Origin: Okapia johnstoni
Lineage: Eukaryota; Chordata; Mammalia; Artiodactyla; Giraffidae
Direction: 5' to 3'
DNA length: 64,000 bases
Assembly (NCBI GenBank): GCA_024291935.2
Contig: CM044310.1
Coordinates: 116,756,213 to 116,820,212 of the forward strand
Each line of letters opens with the position of its first letter. Position 1 is the stretch's first letter. The notes under the pieces were generated by a model. It did not search any database. It was not told where the DNA came from and saw only the letters and a program-made list of their open reading frames with translations. Positions 26,501 through 37,946 of this stretch are shown piece after piece. The translations under genes and the position numbers were made by a program.

Positions 26501-28449
26501 CGGGGCTGCAGGCCTTGCGGACGCGCCTACCCTGTTGAGAGCCATCTGGTAGATTTCTTCGGGTGAGCGGCCCTTCTCCTTGGGGTTCAGCTTGTAGCCT
26601 AGCTTCTCGGGCATTTTTTCTACCACGTAGTTACGCAGCTTCACCTCGTTCACCTCTGTCCACGTGTTCTCGTCGTACTGGGTGAATTTGGTCAGGTTGA
26701 GGCCCAGGCTCTTGCAGAGCTCGTGGAGGATCCTGAGGGGGTGGAGGTGCCCGTGAGGGTCGGGCGGGGGCGGGGATCCCTCTCCCCAGCGGGGCTTGGA
26801 GAAAGGAAGGGGGTGGGTGGGGCAGCTGGATATGGGGTTTGGGGATGGGCATGAGCCTGGGGCAGGGCTAGATTGGGGGTCTTCGGTGCCAGGGACCAGG
26901 GACTGAAATGGGAACAAGGCTGGAAGGCGGAGGGTTTGGGTTTGGAGTGGGAGTTCAGGGCTCGCTTTCACTGCGGATGAAGTGGAATAGTGACAGAGTG
27001 GGCTGCATGGGGGTAGGAGCTGGGGGTGGGGACAGGACCAGGGTCGGGGAGGACAGAGCTGGGGGTCTGGGAGGGCTGGACACGGTGGCCTGAGCGCTTC
27101 AGGGGTGCGGTGGTGGGGCTGGAGGCCGGAGGCTGGCGGCCGGAAAAGGACAGAGTTGGGGGCGGAGTCTAGGCCTGACTTGACCAGGGCGGCAAGTTTG
27201 GGGTCCGGGTTGAAGTCTGTGCTGGCATCAGAGCAGTGATGGAGCCAAGCATCCGGCTGAGTCTGGGCTCGGGGTGAGGGAGGCTGGGATGGCCCCGCAT
27301 CTGCCTGGTTGCGAGGCCTGGCCTCACCTGTGCGAGCTGGGCATGCGCATGGCCCCCAGCTCCCCAATCCAGCCTGTCTTCCGGTCGCGGTAGGTGAGGA
27401 TGCGGCCTCCAATCCTGTTGTCTGCCTCCAGGATGGTGACCTGGGGAGAGGCGGCGAGCAGATCCTTCAGCTCTTCCCACTGGCCCCCATCTCCACTCTG
27501 TGGCAGCCCCCCTGCGCCCCGCCTTCCATCCCCACAGCACTACAGATGGAGACCAGAGAAGGACCCTTTTTTATGGGGAGGTGAGGGGCTGGCGGGAGAA
27601 CAGAAGGTGACAGTGAACATGTACAATGTGACGGTTGGTTTCTAGACTGCAGCAGGAAGGCCGCTGGGCAGATTTCAGAGGGACTTCCCGGCTCAGGGAG
27701 TGGGGAGATTCCTTGTGCAGACTGAAGCCATTGGCTTGGCCCATACTCATTCTTGGATTCAGTGAGGGGGACAGTGGTGTGACTTCCCCAGTGTGGACTT
27801 TCCCTCCTACTCCACCAACACAAATCCCCCCCAGGAGCTGGGTGGAGGTTTCCAGTGACTTCTCTCCAGGATGAGAGTGAGGCAGGGAAAGTCAAAGGTC
27901 TCTCAGTGCAGACACGCGCAATCCCTCTGGGTTTCACGTTACTACAGAGGGTTCCAGGCCCCCGACCCCCAGACCACGAGGAAAGCAGAGGTACCTCTCC
28001 CCTCCCCCCATCACCTCCACCCCTCAGTAGGGACGCGGCTGGGTCCCTCCACCCAGGACTCCCACCTGCAGCAGGAAAGACTCCAGCGTCACTTCTCACC
28101 TTGTGTCCAGCATCGCTGAGCACTTTGGCGGCCACCAACCCGGCCACGCCCGCACCAACCACAACCACCCTCTGGGGCTTCAAGGTCCGATTGAGGCCCA
28201 AGGTCACGACTTTGAGCAGCTGCTCGTAGTCAGGGTCGTGCATGCATTTCTCGAAGGGGTCATAGATGTGGGCGGTCTGCCAGTCCAGGGAGGCTGCCAG
28301 GCTGAGGAAGATGGGGACCAGGGCGAGGAGGCGCCAGGCTGGGGGCAAGAGGACAGGGTCAGTGGGCAGGTCGGTGGGTGTGTGGACAGGGGGTGATGGA
28401 GCAAAGCGAGTTCTGCCCCCTCCCATTCCGACTTACCCAAGGGGTCCAT
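23593..28449 (-). CDS. IL4I1: IL4I1, interleukin-4-induced L-amino-acid oxidase, with a +1 frameshift
   Basis: Secreted FAD enzyme that oxidatively deaminates aromatic L-amino acids and suppresses T cells. Coding exons: 28437-28449 (13 bases, MDPL), 28100-28338, 27328-27440, 26531-26732, 25422-25490, 24951-25087, 23593-24539. Seen: a hydrophobic signal peptide (about residues 1-21), FAD motif GAGVAG at 66-71, [17 protein letters not shown], and the C-terminal FAD-site motif [12 protein letters not shown]. In the last exon an A5 run at 24159-24163 (T5 on the coding strand) has one base more than the family frame needs. Read literally, the protein leaves frame after about residue 383 and stops at 23975, giving about 445 residues and losing the C-terminal FAD-binding part. 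Without the extra base the frame runs to the stop at 23593 and gives about 572 residues (human 567). An assembly error or a real null allele are both possible. Confidence 0.93.
24159..24163 (-). other. IL4I1: A5 homopolymer carrying the IL4I1 frameshift
   Basis: On the coding strand the triplets are GTG ATC TTT TTA CCC, where the family frame is V-I-F-Y-P followed by an ALLLASYTW block. Removing one T restores that block and all downstream homology. The upstream and downstream parts are each uninterrupted. Confidence 0.9.
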
Positions 28450-29044
28450 GACTCTCGCGTCTGGGCTGGAGATGTGTCTGGGTCGGAGGGGAAGCAAGGC
28501 CACTGTGACAGGAGCCTGCGTCCCCCCAGCCTGGCCTGCTGGGGGCTGCCGGCTCCTGCCTCAGCCCTCGCCCCTAGGGCCCTGCTCTCTCTGGACGTGT
28601 GTGTCCCCTAATCCTGGGCTGGCCGGCTCCTGGCCTCTGCCCAGCGCTGCCCTCCTGTCCTGCCTCTGTTTCTCCTCTGTCCACTCTGTCTCACCTCCTC
28701 CGGTCTCCTTGCTGCTCCCTCCTCGGCCTGGCCCACCCTGTCTAGGTCTGTGGGGCCCCGTCTCTCCACAGCCTCGCCACCTCGGCCTCCCCAGGCGCAC
28801 CCCCCTCTCCTCTGGCCCCTCCGCTTGTCTGCCTGCCACCACGTCCCCCTCGCTGGCCTTAAACCCAGCGGCACCCCGCCCTCCCCTCCCTTTTGGGAAA
28901 CCCAGCTGTGGGAAGTGAAACTCCTTTCCTGGGCGGCGGGTCAGATGCTCAGAGTCTAGTCGAGGCTGGAGCGGGTGGGGGCGGGGGGAGCACGTCAATC
29001 TGTTTTCTTCCTCTTGCCCCAAATAGTTCAGGGGCAGCTGGGAG

Positions 29045-29197
29045 GCTGCAAATACACGCTCAGACGACTGTGCCGAGCGCGGGGCTGCCCCCGGCCCGCC
29101 CCGAGCCCCTGGTCCCCCTGAGCTGCAAATACATGCTTGGGCAACTGTGCTGAGCGCGGGGCTGCCCCCGCCCGCTCCGAGGCCCTGGTCCCCCTGA
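29045..29197. repeat. 77-bp tandem duplication (two copies)
   Basis: GCTGCAAATACA starts at 29045 and recurs as GCTGCAAATACAT at 29122. Both copies continue through GAGCGCGGGGCTGCCCCC and end with CTGGTCCCCCTGA. They differ by scattered substitutions and small indels. The pair lies about 0.6 kb upstream of the first IL4I1 coding exon. Confidence 0.85.
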
Positions 29198-31144
29198 GCT
29201 GGCCCCTGTGCCTGCCCTCTGCTCTGCCTGCCTCCTTCTCAAGGCGGGGGCGGGGGGTGCATTTCTGGCCTTGGGGCAGCGTGCTCCCAGGCACAGCTGA
29301 GTCCTGTCCTGTGTCCTCCTGGGTGTCAGCCATCTTGATGCCCTGGAGGGTCCTTGCTGGCTCCCCTCCCATCCCATGCGGCCGCTCTGAACCTGTTTCC
29401 CGCTCAGTGAAAGGGGCACAGCAAGGGGACCTGTGGGCAGCAGGGCGAGCTCTGGGCGAGCCTGCCCGGGTCCTGAGCCCGGCACCTGCCAGCGGAAACT
29501 CGGGGAAGGCCTTCCCTTCTTTGTGGCTCGGGCCTGCATCTGTCAAGTGGGGGCCACTGCAGCGCTGGTGGGAACAGGCAGTGAATCCAGGTTGGGGCCA
29601 GGAATATCCCCCCAGGGTCAGGACTAAAAGATGCTTCTTAGGAAATGCCAGTGAGTGCTGCCACAGGGGTGCTCAGGGGGATTCAGTGAGGACCCCTCAA
29701 CCCTAGCCCTGCCCCAGGAGCCCTCCCTGCGCCTGCGCTGGGGACCACTGTGACGCCTCACTCAGGCCAGGGCATGGGGGGGGTGCACCTCAGAGAAACC
29801 ACCCGGGCGCTTCTATTTGCCCCTGTCTTCGGCCACTGCCATGCGCTGCTCACTTCTCCTGAGAGGTGAGCTGCAGGCAGGGAGAACAGGCTGACCTGCC
29901 TCCAAGGAACCCCCACCTGGCTCATGGCTTCGGGGCTTTAGCCGAGGGGACGCACGGTGGGTCCCTTGAAGGGGTCAGGGGTGGAGAGGCGATTGTGGGG
30001 ACTTCTCTTGGGGTTAGAGGAGAGAGCACCGGGCAGGCGGGTGGTAAGGAGGAAAGCCAGGGGGTCCTTGCAGCTGATGGGAAAATCCAACCCGTAAATC
30101 AAAGAGGGATGTGGTCTGATGGAGGCAGGGGGGTGGGGAGTGCTCAGAGGGAGTCAGAAGGCATCTGAAACGGGCGGGTGGGGAGGCGTGGCCAAGAAGG
30201 AAACAGAATCAGTGAGCTGGACAGAACCTCAGAGACACAGAAAGCCAAGGGCGAGTCAGCAGAGACTGGCGGCAAGAGGGACTCTCCCCTCTCTGAGATG
30301 GTCTGTGATCAAAGCTTTGCACTGGACAGAGGAGGAATCTGAGGCTCAGAGGGGACCAGGGAGCGCCCCAGGACCTGCCCAAGGCCCCAGAGCTGGCAGG
30401 CCTTCCCATCACAGAGACCGCCTGCTTCCTTCAATGACGTGGAGGGTGGGAGCGGCACCTGGTCAGGCCCTCTGAGAGAGGGAACTGGCTTGTCCTGGTG
30501 GGGCGGGGGTGGGCATTTGCACCGGGGGCCCCTGTGGGGAATGGCAGAGCTGGGAGTCCGGCTGATCTCAGGTCCCCCTGCCCTGCCCAGAGGCCCCTCT
30601 GCTCTATGGCCAAACAGCACAGCGATGGCCCCACAGAGAAAGGAAGCGGCAAGAACACAGACACAGAAAGGGTGGAGGCAGCAGGCCAAGGGGCTCCAGG
30701 GCGTGTCTGAGCAAGGACTGGTGGGCCCGAGTGTTGAGGGGACCCTCCCAGGGTCCCTAGTCAACTCCCTGGGTTTCTCCTGTACCTGGTTTCTGTTCAC
30801 AGTCCCCAGCTCCGGGCTCCCCCGACTCACCCCCTGGACTCTATGCAGAGTGAGGGGCTCACTCAGGAGACCCCATGCCAGGAGTCAGGCAGGGAGGCAA
30901 GCGGGACTCCCGGAGGCTATTCAGGTAAGGCCTGCTTGGCCTCCTGGCTGCTGAGAAAATGATGGCGGTTGGACAGGGTGGGTGAGCTGCCCCCACGCTA
31001 CAGTGGAGAAAGCTGGGCCCCAGACTGGCTCTGGCTAAGAAGTGGCAGGACCTGTGAGTGACCTGAGTGGTCCGCATCCAGGCGGTGTTCTTAACCACTT
31101 GGTTATTAGCTCAGGTTTGTGGACTGGGAACAGGCGGCCGTTGG

Positions 31145-31275
31145 GACCATCTTTGTGGGGTGGTCCCGTGCACTGCAGAATGTGAGAGGAGCGCCACTGG
31201 CCTCTAGATGCCAGTAGCACTTTGCCCCTCAAGACTTAACCCCCACCGATGTCTGCAGACATCGCCGACTGTTCC
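31145..31275 (-). mobile_element. MER5A-like hAT-Charlie DNA transposon fossil
   Basis: On the minus strand the order CAGCCTGGGAACAGTC, GATGTCTGCAGACATC, GTGCTACTGGCATCTAGAGG, then TCTGCAGTGCACGGGACC follows the MER5A pattern with substitutions. It is non-coding and ancient. Confidence 0.6.
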
Positions 31276-31925
31276 CAGGCTGGGGAGAAGCACTGGGCTA
31301 GGGTTTGGATGATGTTGGGTGAAACGCCTAAGAGCAGCCAGATATGGTACAGGGGACACCTGGCAGGAGGAGAAGTGCTGGAAGGCTGGACAGCAGAGGT
31401 TACTTTGGAATCAAGAGATTATGAGTCATTTGGGGATTGCTTGGGTAGAAACAGGACCTCCCAGAGTCATTCCTGATAATATCAAAGAGATTGGTGTTAG
31501 GGTTGATTTCGGGGTAAGAATTAGGGGCAGGAAAATAGGGGTTGGATTAGCTTGGATTTCCAAAACTTGTGAGCAGGAGACACAAGACACACCAGGCTTC
31601 CCACCAAATCCAGTACCGGTTGCTTCAGTTGACATGGAGGTGCTTTTGGTGTTTCTAAAAAACAGTGTCAGCCCTCTCAGATAAAAACTGACTTTTGGGA
31701 GAAAGCCCTACGTTATCTGACTTGCTTCTGGAACCACGATGACACTTCCAAGGGGATTAGGTTACCTCCGGAGCAGCCAGAGACCTGGCTATGGCCCCCC
31801 TGGGGCCTCCATGGCCCCTCAGGACAGCTAACAGTGACGGCGGCCACAGAGATGGGCGAGGGACAGGGCTAGACCCTTACATATGTTCTTTCCTCTGGGT
31901 CAGTTCAAAGACCCCAAGTTGTTCT

Positions 31926-32127
31926 TTAGTTGCTCAGTCGTGTCCAACTCTTTGAGACCACATGGACTATAGCCCGCCAGGCTCCTCTGTCCATGGGATT
32001 TCCCAGGCAAGAATACTGGAGTGGGTTGTCATTTCCTTCTCCAGGGGATCTTCCCGACCCAGGGGTTGAACCTGCATCTTCTGCATTGGCAGGTGGGTTC
32101 TTTACCACTGAGCCACCAGGGAAGCCC
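31926..32127 (-). mobile_element. Bov-tA-type ruminant SINE
   Basis: On the minus strand it begins GGGCTTCCCTGGTGGCTCAG (tRNA-like head) and ends GACTGAGCAACTA. On the plus strand the familiar AAGAATACTGGAGTGGGTTG is present. It is essentially full length and young-looking. Confidence 0.9.
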
Positions 32128-32771
32128 AAGACCCTGCATGGTCAGTGTTAAAATTTCCACCGTGTCTCAGAGAAGGGCAGGGCCTACCCGGGGGATGCCA
32201 AGGGCCCCAGGAGGGAGTTAGGGGTCCCACCTGGATGGGGGTGGTGGCACAGAGAGTGGAGGGCAGACAGACTTACCTGAGGCCCCTGATCTCTGGCCTG
32301 ACCGGTAGACAGGAGCCCCTTCCCCTAGGGTGCCCCGCCCCTCCTTCCCCGGTTTCCAGAACCCCAGGGCTACCGTGGGGGTACTCACTGCATGGCTGGC
32401 TCTGGCGGGCTGTCTCAGCGCCCATGGCCTTTCTGGTTAGCCAGGGACAGACGTCATTGTCGGGCAAGGGTGAAACTGGGGTGAGTGGCTCTGGCTTTGT
32501 CCTGTTTCCAGTTAGGCTGGAGATGCCAGGGTCCTGGTGTGGGGTCAGAGCAGGTGGAAGGCTGTGGAGCGTAGGCCCTCCTGTCTGGAAAGCTTTTTGT
32601 TATGAGAAATTTCAAATATAAATAAAAACAGACTAGGATGATGAAGCCAGGTGCCTTTATCACCTCTTAGTCCATCTTATTTCATTTACAATCTCTTCCC
32701 TCCCCCACTGGATTACTTTAAGACATTACTATCATTTTGGAGGTAAATGCTTGAGGGTGTTTCTGTAAGGC

Positions 32772-32952
32772 AGGGGTTGGCAAACTTTTTCTGTAAATAT
32801 CTGAAGCTTTGGGGGCCACATGGTCTCTGCCTGGCCTACTCAACTCCATCCTTCCTCCTGCAGTCACATGCAAATAGATGGGTGTGGCTGGGTTTCAATA
32901 AAACGTTATTTACAGAAACAAGTGGGAACATAGTTTGCCAACCTCTGCTCTG
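32772..32952 (+). mobile_element. hAT-type (MER1 group) DNA transposon fossil
   Basis: GGGTTGGCAAACTTTTTCTG through GGGGCCACATGGTCTCTGCC, TACTCAACTC, and CAATAAAACGTTATTTACAG to TAGTTTGCCAACC matches a well-known nonautonomous mammalian hAT pattern with near-palindromic ends. The subfamily is not assigned. Confidence 0.6.
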
Positions 32953-33526
32953 AGATATAAGAACTATTTGCTTTTTACTACAATTCCAGTGTCATTATCA
33001 CATTTAAAAATGACATAAAATCAATGCTTATATTTCCCTGATTGACTTAAAACATGTTTTTTAAAACAACACACAGTTGGTTTGAATCAACATTCAAAGA
33101 GCCCACGCTGCATCTGAGTGATGCTGTCTTTGTCGGTAATTGATCACTTTCAGCTCAGTGGATTTGGGGTCTGTGTTCCTAGAACTGGGAGAGTTGGGGG
33201 ATCTGATGAGACCCCATGGCCCCAGGCTTGGCCTGAGCCTGGCAGAGCAGCCCACCAGATCTGATCTCTGCTTCAAGGACATTTCTGGACATCATGGGGC
33301 TGAACCAGGATGGTGTCTGAGATGAGGTGTGGGCAGTACCCAGGTGAGGCATGAGTCCAAAGGGACCAGGGCTGAGGTGTGTGAGGGCTGTGGGACAGAC
33401 AGGCGCAGGGGCAGCTCGGGACAGTTAGGTCTCGGTGATGTCCATGAGTGGACCTGACTTGTGAGGGTGAGGCAACTCGTTCCTGGGACGTTCTGCAGGG
33501 AGCCGCTGGTCTGAGGCAGACTTGGG

Positions 33527-33633
33527 CTTTTTTTGGCCGTGTTGTGCAGCAGAACTTCCCTGACCAGGGATTGAACCCGTGGCTCCTGCAGCGGAAGCAG
33601 AGTATTAACCACTGGACCACCGAGGAAGTCCCA
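33527..33633 (-). mobile_element. tRNA-derived SINE (CHR type)
   Basis: The minus strand reads CTGGGACTTCCTCGGTGGTC, then CAGTGGTTAATAC, GGGTTCAATCCCTGGTCAGG and a GGCCAAAAAA tail. This is the short cetartiodactyl tRNA-derived SINE layout. Confidence 0.75.
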
Positions 33634-34747
33634 GGAGGGCAGACTTTCAAAGCACCCAGGCGATTTTGAGGTTGACTGAAAACCTTGGGAGCGGTGGTGT
33701 GCCGGAGGCGGCTCACACCTTTTCACCAGAGCCATTTAATTTGCAGATCTCTTTGTGGTTTTGCTTTGTGAACCATTATGCAAAGATGAAAACATTTACA
33801 ATGAATCTTGTTAAAGGCAAGGGTAAAACTCAAAACCCATCCCTGAAGTATTTGATTACCTTTTATTATTACATATATACTCTCCAGGTAAACTGGTTGT
33901 ATCTACACAGTGTGCATCCGTTTCCCAAATTCGTGTTTGGCGATTTCATCCTGGTGGCTTGAAATCATCCACAGTGGGAGAATTTACACCGGGGAAATGG
34001 GCACGTGCTACCTCTGACCCTGGAGGGCTGACTGCTAAAACGCTGAGCAGCACACCACTGCTTGGGGATCATTTGTTTCAACCTCCCGCTGGAGATCAAG
34101 GCAGCTCTCCCTTGGGAAATGTTTCAAATTGACTTTTTGATGCCCAGCAGTGCCAGAGGAGGCAGGGGTGTTCTCCCAGGGAAGGGGATGGGCCGTAAGC
34201 TGTTTGCGGGCGTCTTGGGAGGTGAAAAGTCATAACCATAAAACCCCAGTTGCTACTCTTCTCCCTAAATAGGGAGAAGAAATGCCGTAACACTTACTGA
34301 GAAGAGAGATTCACCTTTTTAAAAGCCTCTGACTCCAAATTTAGTCACCACACTTGTCTTCATGTTAATGAATGAACTTAAAAAGCCATGTGTCTGCACT
34401 GACAGGGAAACGCATCTGTGTTTTCTTCCTAGAAAGGGAAACTGCAGTTACAATGAAGCCAGCATCACGGGGTGGCATCGTCACAGCGGCTGGCCCTGTT
34501 GCAATCTTGGGGACCCCCTGGTCCCCTAGGACCGTTGGGGCCATTCTCCCAATGGTGCCCGGGTACCAGAACCACCCCTCTGGTGTGGCTGTCGTGCTGT
34601 TACAATGACCTGCGTTCTTCAAAAGCCTTGCGCACGAGATCCCTTGGGGTGTGGGAGGAAAATATGAGGACTACAATCTTTTTAAAAAGATTTTTTGATA
34701 TGAAGCAATTTTAAAGTTTTTGTTACCATGTTGCTTCTGTCCTACGT

Positions 34748-34845
34748 TTTGGTTTTTGGGCTGCAAGGTGTGTGGCAATGGACTGAATCCACATCCCCGT
34801 ATTGAAAGGCAAAGTCTTTCAATCACTGGATGGCCAGGGAACTCT
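34748..34845 (-). mobile_element. Diverged tRNA-derived SINE (CHR type)
   Basis: The minus strand reads GAGTTCCCTGGCCATCCAGT, then GATTGAAAGACTTTGCC, and ends in a GGCTGCA-like tail region. It is the same family as the element at 33527 but more diverged. Confidence 0.55.
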
Positions 34846-35413
34846 GATTAACATGGGTGGTTCCATTTTTGAAACCCCAGTGCCAGACTGGGGTCTGGTG
34901 TGTAGCAGGTGCTCCAAAGATGGATGCTGAATGAATATACATGTAGGTAAAATACTACTTCCTAAGGGGACACAAGGGGGTGGGATACGGGTACCGGCTG
35001 GGCTCACGACTCCCAGACTGCGCAGAGGGCCACTGTCACAGGGGGTGGAGCCTTCAGAGAAGCAGCTGGGGTTGCTGGAGTCTCCCGCCTCTGGTTTGTT
35101 TCCCTCCCTCTTCCATGGCTTCTGCTTGGATGGGACAGTGGTCTTTAGAAGTCCAAGATGGCCTGAGGAAATGACTCATGGTCATGCCTTTGGGAAATTG
35201 GACCATGTATGTCCAGGAATGAGCCCTGGGCACTCCAGAGCCAAAACACAGCTTCGTGTGCGTGAGCCAAGGGAGGCCGGAGGGCAGACTTCCCGCCCGG
35301 CACCACGAGCAAGATCTGAGCTCGTTCCCCAACCGTGACCTGGAACCTACTCTTTCCCCAACCTTCTTCTAAGTTATCCACAAGAACAGCAGCTTTTAAA
35401 TTCCACAATACAT

Positions 35414-35419
35414 TTTATT
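35414..35419 (-). terminator. NUP62: NUP62 poly(A) signal (AATAAA)
   Basis: TTTATT on the plus strand reads AATAAA on the minus strand, about 960 bases past the NUP62 stop. The 3'UTR is therefore about 35395-36377. Confidence 0.75.
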
Positions 35420-36327
35420 TAGCAAAGCAACATACAGCCGTAGGTATTTCAGAGTACAGCAGAGTATAAAGACAAACACAAAAGGCACCTGGGACACAGC
35501 TAGATTCTGGACACTGGATCTCACTGGAACCGACGGGGTTTGCCCTGAGTCTGGGAGGTTCAGAATCAAGTCTGTGGCTGCCCCTGGCACCCTGGCCACT
35601 TCCACAGGCATTCATTCGGTGGGCGAGCGTCTTATGCCGGTCTCATCTCTACTGTTCATCTGTTCGACAGTGTGACAGGGACTGTGCTGAGCACACGGGG
35701 GACAGGAAGCAGACCCTGCCCACAGGGTGCACAGCCTGAGGCGGAGGTGGAGACATGAGTGGTTTGCACAGTCTAGTGTGGCCACTGTCACCAAAGGTGT
35801 GCACTCACAAGCTCAGCGTGCAGCGAGGCCCTCAGGACGGCACCTGACCTGGCTTCAGGGTGGCTGACGGGGTGTGTCAGGCCAGGCGAGGGGAGACCTC
35901 TCTTCTCTTCTGACCTGTCTCTCCGCCTTTGAAATCCTACGTCCCACTGTCCGCTCCACCCACAAGCCACTCCTCTAAGCCGCTCACACGCACTCCAGGC
36001 AGCTGGCTCCGTGAGGATGGTGCTCTCCTCCCCGCATCTCTGACTGTGTCAGGCAGGGTGGTGGCCCGGCGCCCCGGCTGGGAGACAGGTAGCTCTCTGG
36101 CGGCTCGGCCCTCATCCAGCGCAATTGGAGGCGGGCAGTTGTTGCAGGTGGAGAGGGTCTAGGACGTGGAGAAACCACACCTACGAGGCTGCTGCCTGGA
36201 CCGGAGCGCTGAGAATACTTTCTACTCGCTAAGACGAAAAGTCAAACCACAGAACAGTTGTATCAACAGCACAACTGTTTGAAAGACAGAAACATACAAA
36301 CACGAATTTCCCTGCACCCTGACAGTA

Positions 36328-36360
36328 CCCCCCCGCCCCCCCCCCCCCCCCCCCCCCCCC
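36328..36360 (-). repeat. NUP62: C7-G-C25 tract (poly-G in the NUP62 3'UTR)
   Basis: Seven C bases (36328-36334), one G, then 25 C bases (36336-36360). On the mRNA strand this is a G25 run beginning 17 bases after the stop codon. It is a strong G-quadruplex candidate, and its exact length is likely unreliable in sequencing. Confidence 0.9.
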
Positions 36361-36377
36361 TGCCCCCAGCAGCGGGC

Positions 36378-37946
36378 TCAGTCGAAGGTGATGCGGAAGC
36401 TGCGCTCCTGCTCCTTGCGCCGGCCCTCGCACACCTTGGTCACCTCCTCCACCTTCCTCTGCAGCAGGGCCGAGTTCTGGTCGATCCACTGCAGCGAGTC
36501 CATGTGCGCGTTGAGGATCTTGCAGATCTGCTGCAGCGGGTCGCTGGTGTCAGCTGGGCCCCCCGACGTGTTCAGGTGCTCGATGACGTCCCTGAGGTCC
36601 TGGGCCATGCGCTTGAGCTGCGCGTCGATGTTCTCGGCCAGCCTGTAGGTCTTCTCGCGCTCCTCATCGGCGTGCTGTAGGTGCACCGTGCCGCTCTGCT
36701 CCTTGACTGATTCCTCGAGCGGGCTCAGCAGGTCCTCCAGCTCCTTCTGCTGCGACAGGATGAAGTCAAGCTCCTGGTCCAGCCGCTTCTGGTCCAGCTT
36801 CACCTTCTCCACCTCGCGGTGGAGGCTGGTGATCCTCTCGCCGTTCTCAATCAGTGTGCGGTCCCAGGCGTTGACCTGCGTGGCCTGCTGCAGGAAGTGC
36901 CGCTCCTGGTCTTCCAGCTCCAGGCTCCACTTGTTGATGAGACTCTCCAGCTGGGCATAGGTCAGTGCGGCGCTGGCCGACCCCCCGGCAGCCGCGCCAG
37001 GGCCGGCGGGCACGCTCCCGGAGGCCGCCGTGTTGCTGGGGATCCCGGCTGGAGTCAGCGGCTTTATGTTCAGGGAGAAGCCGGTGGTGCTGGTGGTGGT
37101 GGCGGTCGTGGTCGCAGTGGTCGTCGCCGTGGAGGTGGTGGAAGCTGCTCCGGGGGCCTTCAGGCTGAAGCCCAGCGTCCCTGCTCTTGCTGTCCCCGTG
37201 GTGGTCGCTGGGGTGCCAAGGGAGAGCCCAGTAGCGGTGGACGAGGTGGGAGCAGTTGCCAGCGAGGTGAAGAGTGAGGGCCCAGCACTGGCGGTGGTGG
37301 TGGTGGTGGTGGGCGCGGCCGGCTGTGTGGCTCCCGCTCCGGTGACTGCCGGAGTGGCCGCAGTGAAGGGCAGCGCGCTGAGGACCGGGGGCTGGGCCGG
37401 GCCCCCCAGGGAGCCTATGTTGAAGCCAGAGGTCCCAGTCTGGGATGCACTCCCACCTGTAAAGGAGAAGCCCCCGGATGTGGACGTGGTAGATGGCGCG
37501 GCAGATGTGGTGGTGGAGCCAAACACAAAGCCGCTAGGCGCCGTGCCCTGGGCCGACGTGTTGGTGCTGGAGACGGCATTGCTGAGGGTGCTGCCCCCGA
37601 GCCCGAAGCTGCCGGGCTGCACCGGGGCCGGGGCGGTGGCTGTGCTGCCCAGGCTCAGCTTTGGGGTGTTGCTCCCTAGGGAAAATCCGGTGGCTCCTGC
37701 TGCAGGCGTCGTGGTCCCAAAGCTGAAGGCCGGGGTCTGTGTTGCGGGAGTCTGGGAGCTGAGTGAGAACAGGCTGGTGGAAGGGGTGCTGGCAGCTGGC
37801 TGGGAGGGAGTCCCAAAACTAAACCCACCAGTGCTAGACGTGGAGAAAGAAAAGCCTGTAGCAGGCGTGGTCGTTGCTGTCTTTGCGGCGCCAAAGGTGA
37901 ACCCGCCTGTGGGGGCCCCAGTGCCTCCAAAATTAAACCCGCTCAT
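36378..37946 (-). CDS. NUP62: NUP62, nucleoporin p62
   Basis: Central-channel FG nucleoporin, partner of NUP54 and NUP58, needed for nuclear import and also found at centrosomes. A single coding exon encodes 522 residues, the human length. The start is the ATG at 37944-37946 (MSGFNFGGTG). The in-frame codon further upstream at 37985 is TTG, not ATG. Residues 1 to about 330 are FG/FxFG repeats in a Ser/Thr/Ala/Pro-rich linker (FNFGG, FTFG, FSFG, FVFG, FSLG). Residues about 330-500 are coiled coil (YAQLESLINKWSLELEDQE, then long heptads), and the protein ends RSFRITFD. An acceptor (GTTGCAG) at 38003-38004 shows that the ATG exon is preceded by an untranslated exon. No disruption is seen. Confidence 0.98.
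   Translation of the reverse strand: MSGFNFGGTGAPTGGFTFGAAKTATTTPATGFSFSTSSTGGFSFGTPSQPAASTPSTSLFSLSSQTPATQTPAFSFGTTTPAAGATGFSLGSNTPKLSLGSTATAPAPVQPGSFGLGGSTLSNAVSSTNTSAQGTAPSGFVFGSTTTSAAPSTTSTSGGFSFTGGSASQTGTSGFNIGSLGGPAQPPVLSALPFTAATPAVTGAGATQPAAPTTTTTTASAGPSLFTSLATAPTSSTATGLSLGTPATTTGTARAGTLGFSLKAPGAASTTSTATTTATTTATTTSTTGFSLNIKPLTPAGIPSNTAASGSVPAGPGAAAGGSASAALTYAQLESLINKWSLELEDQERHFLQQATQVNAWDRTLIENGERITSLHREVEKVKLDQKRLDQELDFILSQQKELEDLLSPLEESVKEQSGTVHLQHADEEREKTYRLAENIDAQLKRMAQDLRDVIEHLNTSGGPADTSDPLQQICKILNAHMDSLQWIDQNSALLQRKVEEVTKVCEGRRKEQERSFRITFD

Larger units (their letters stand above)
28450..35390. other. IL4I1 upstream region up to the NUP62 3' end
   Basis: The sequence just before the IL4I1 ATG has an acceptor-like CATCTCCAG, so untranslated exons must lie upstream, but their positions cannot be read from sequence. 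The interval contains a 77-bp tandem duplication (29045-29197), a MER5A-like element, hAT-like and tRNA-derived SINE copies, and otherwise unique-looking GC-rich sequence. No coding gene is recognised. Confidence 0.55.
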
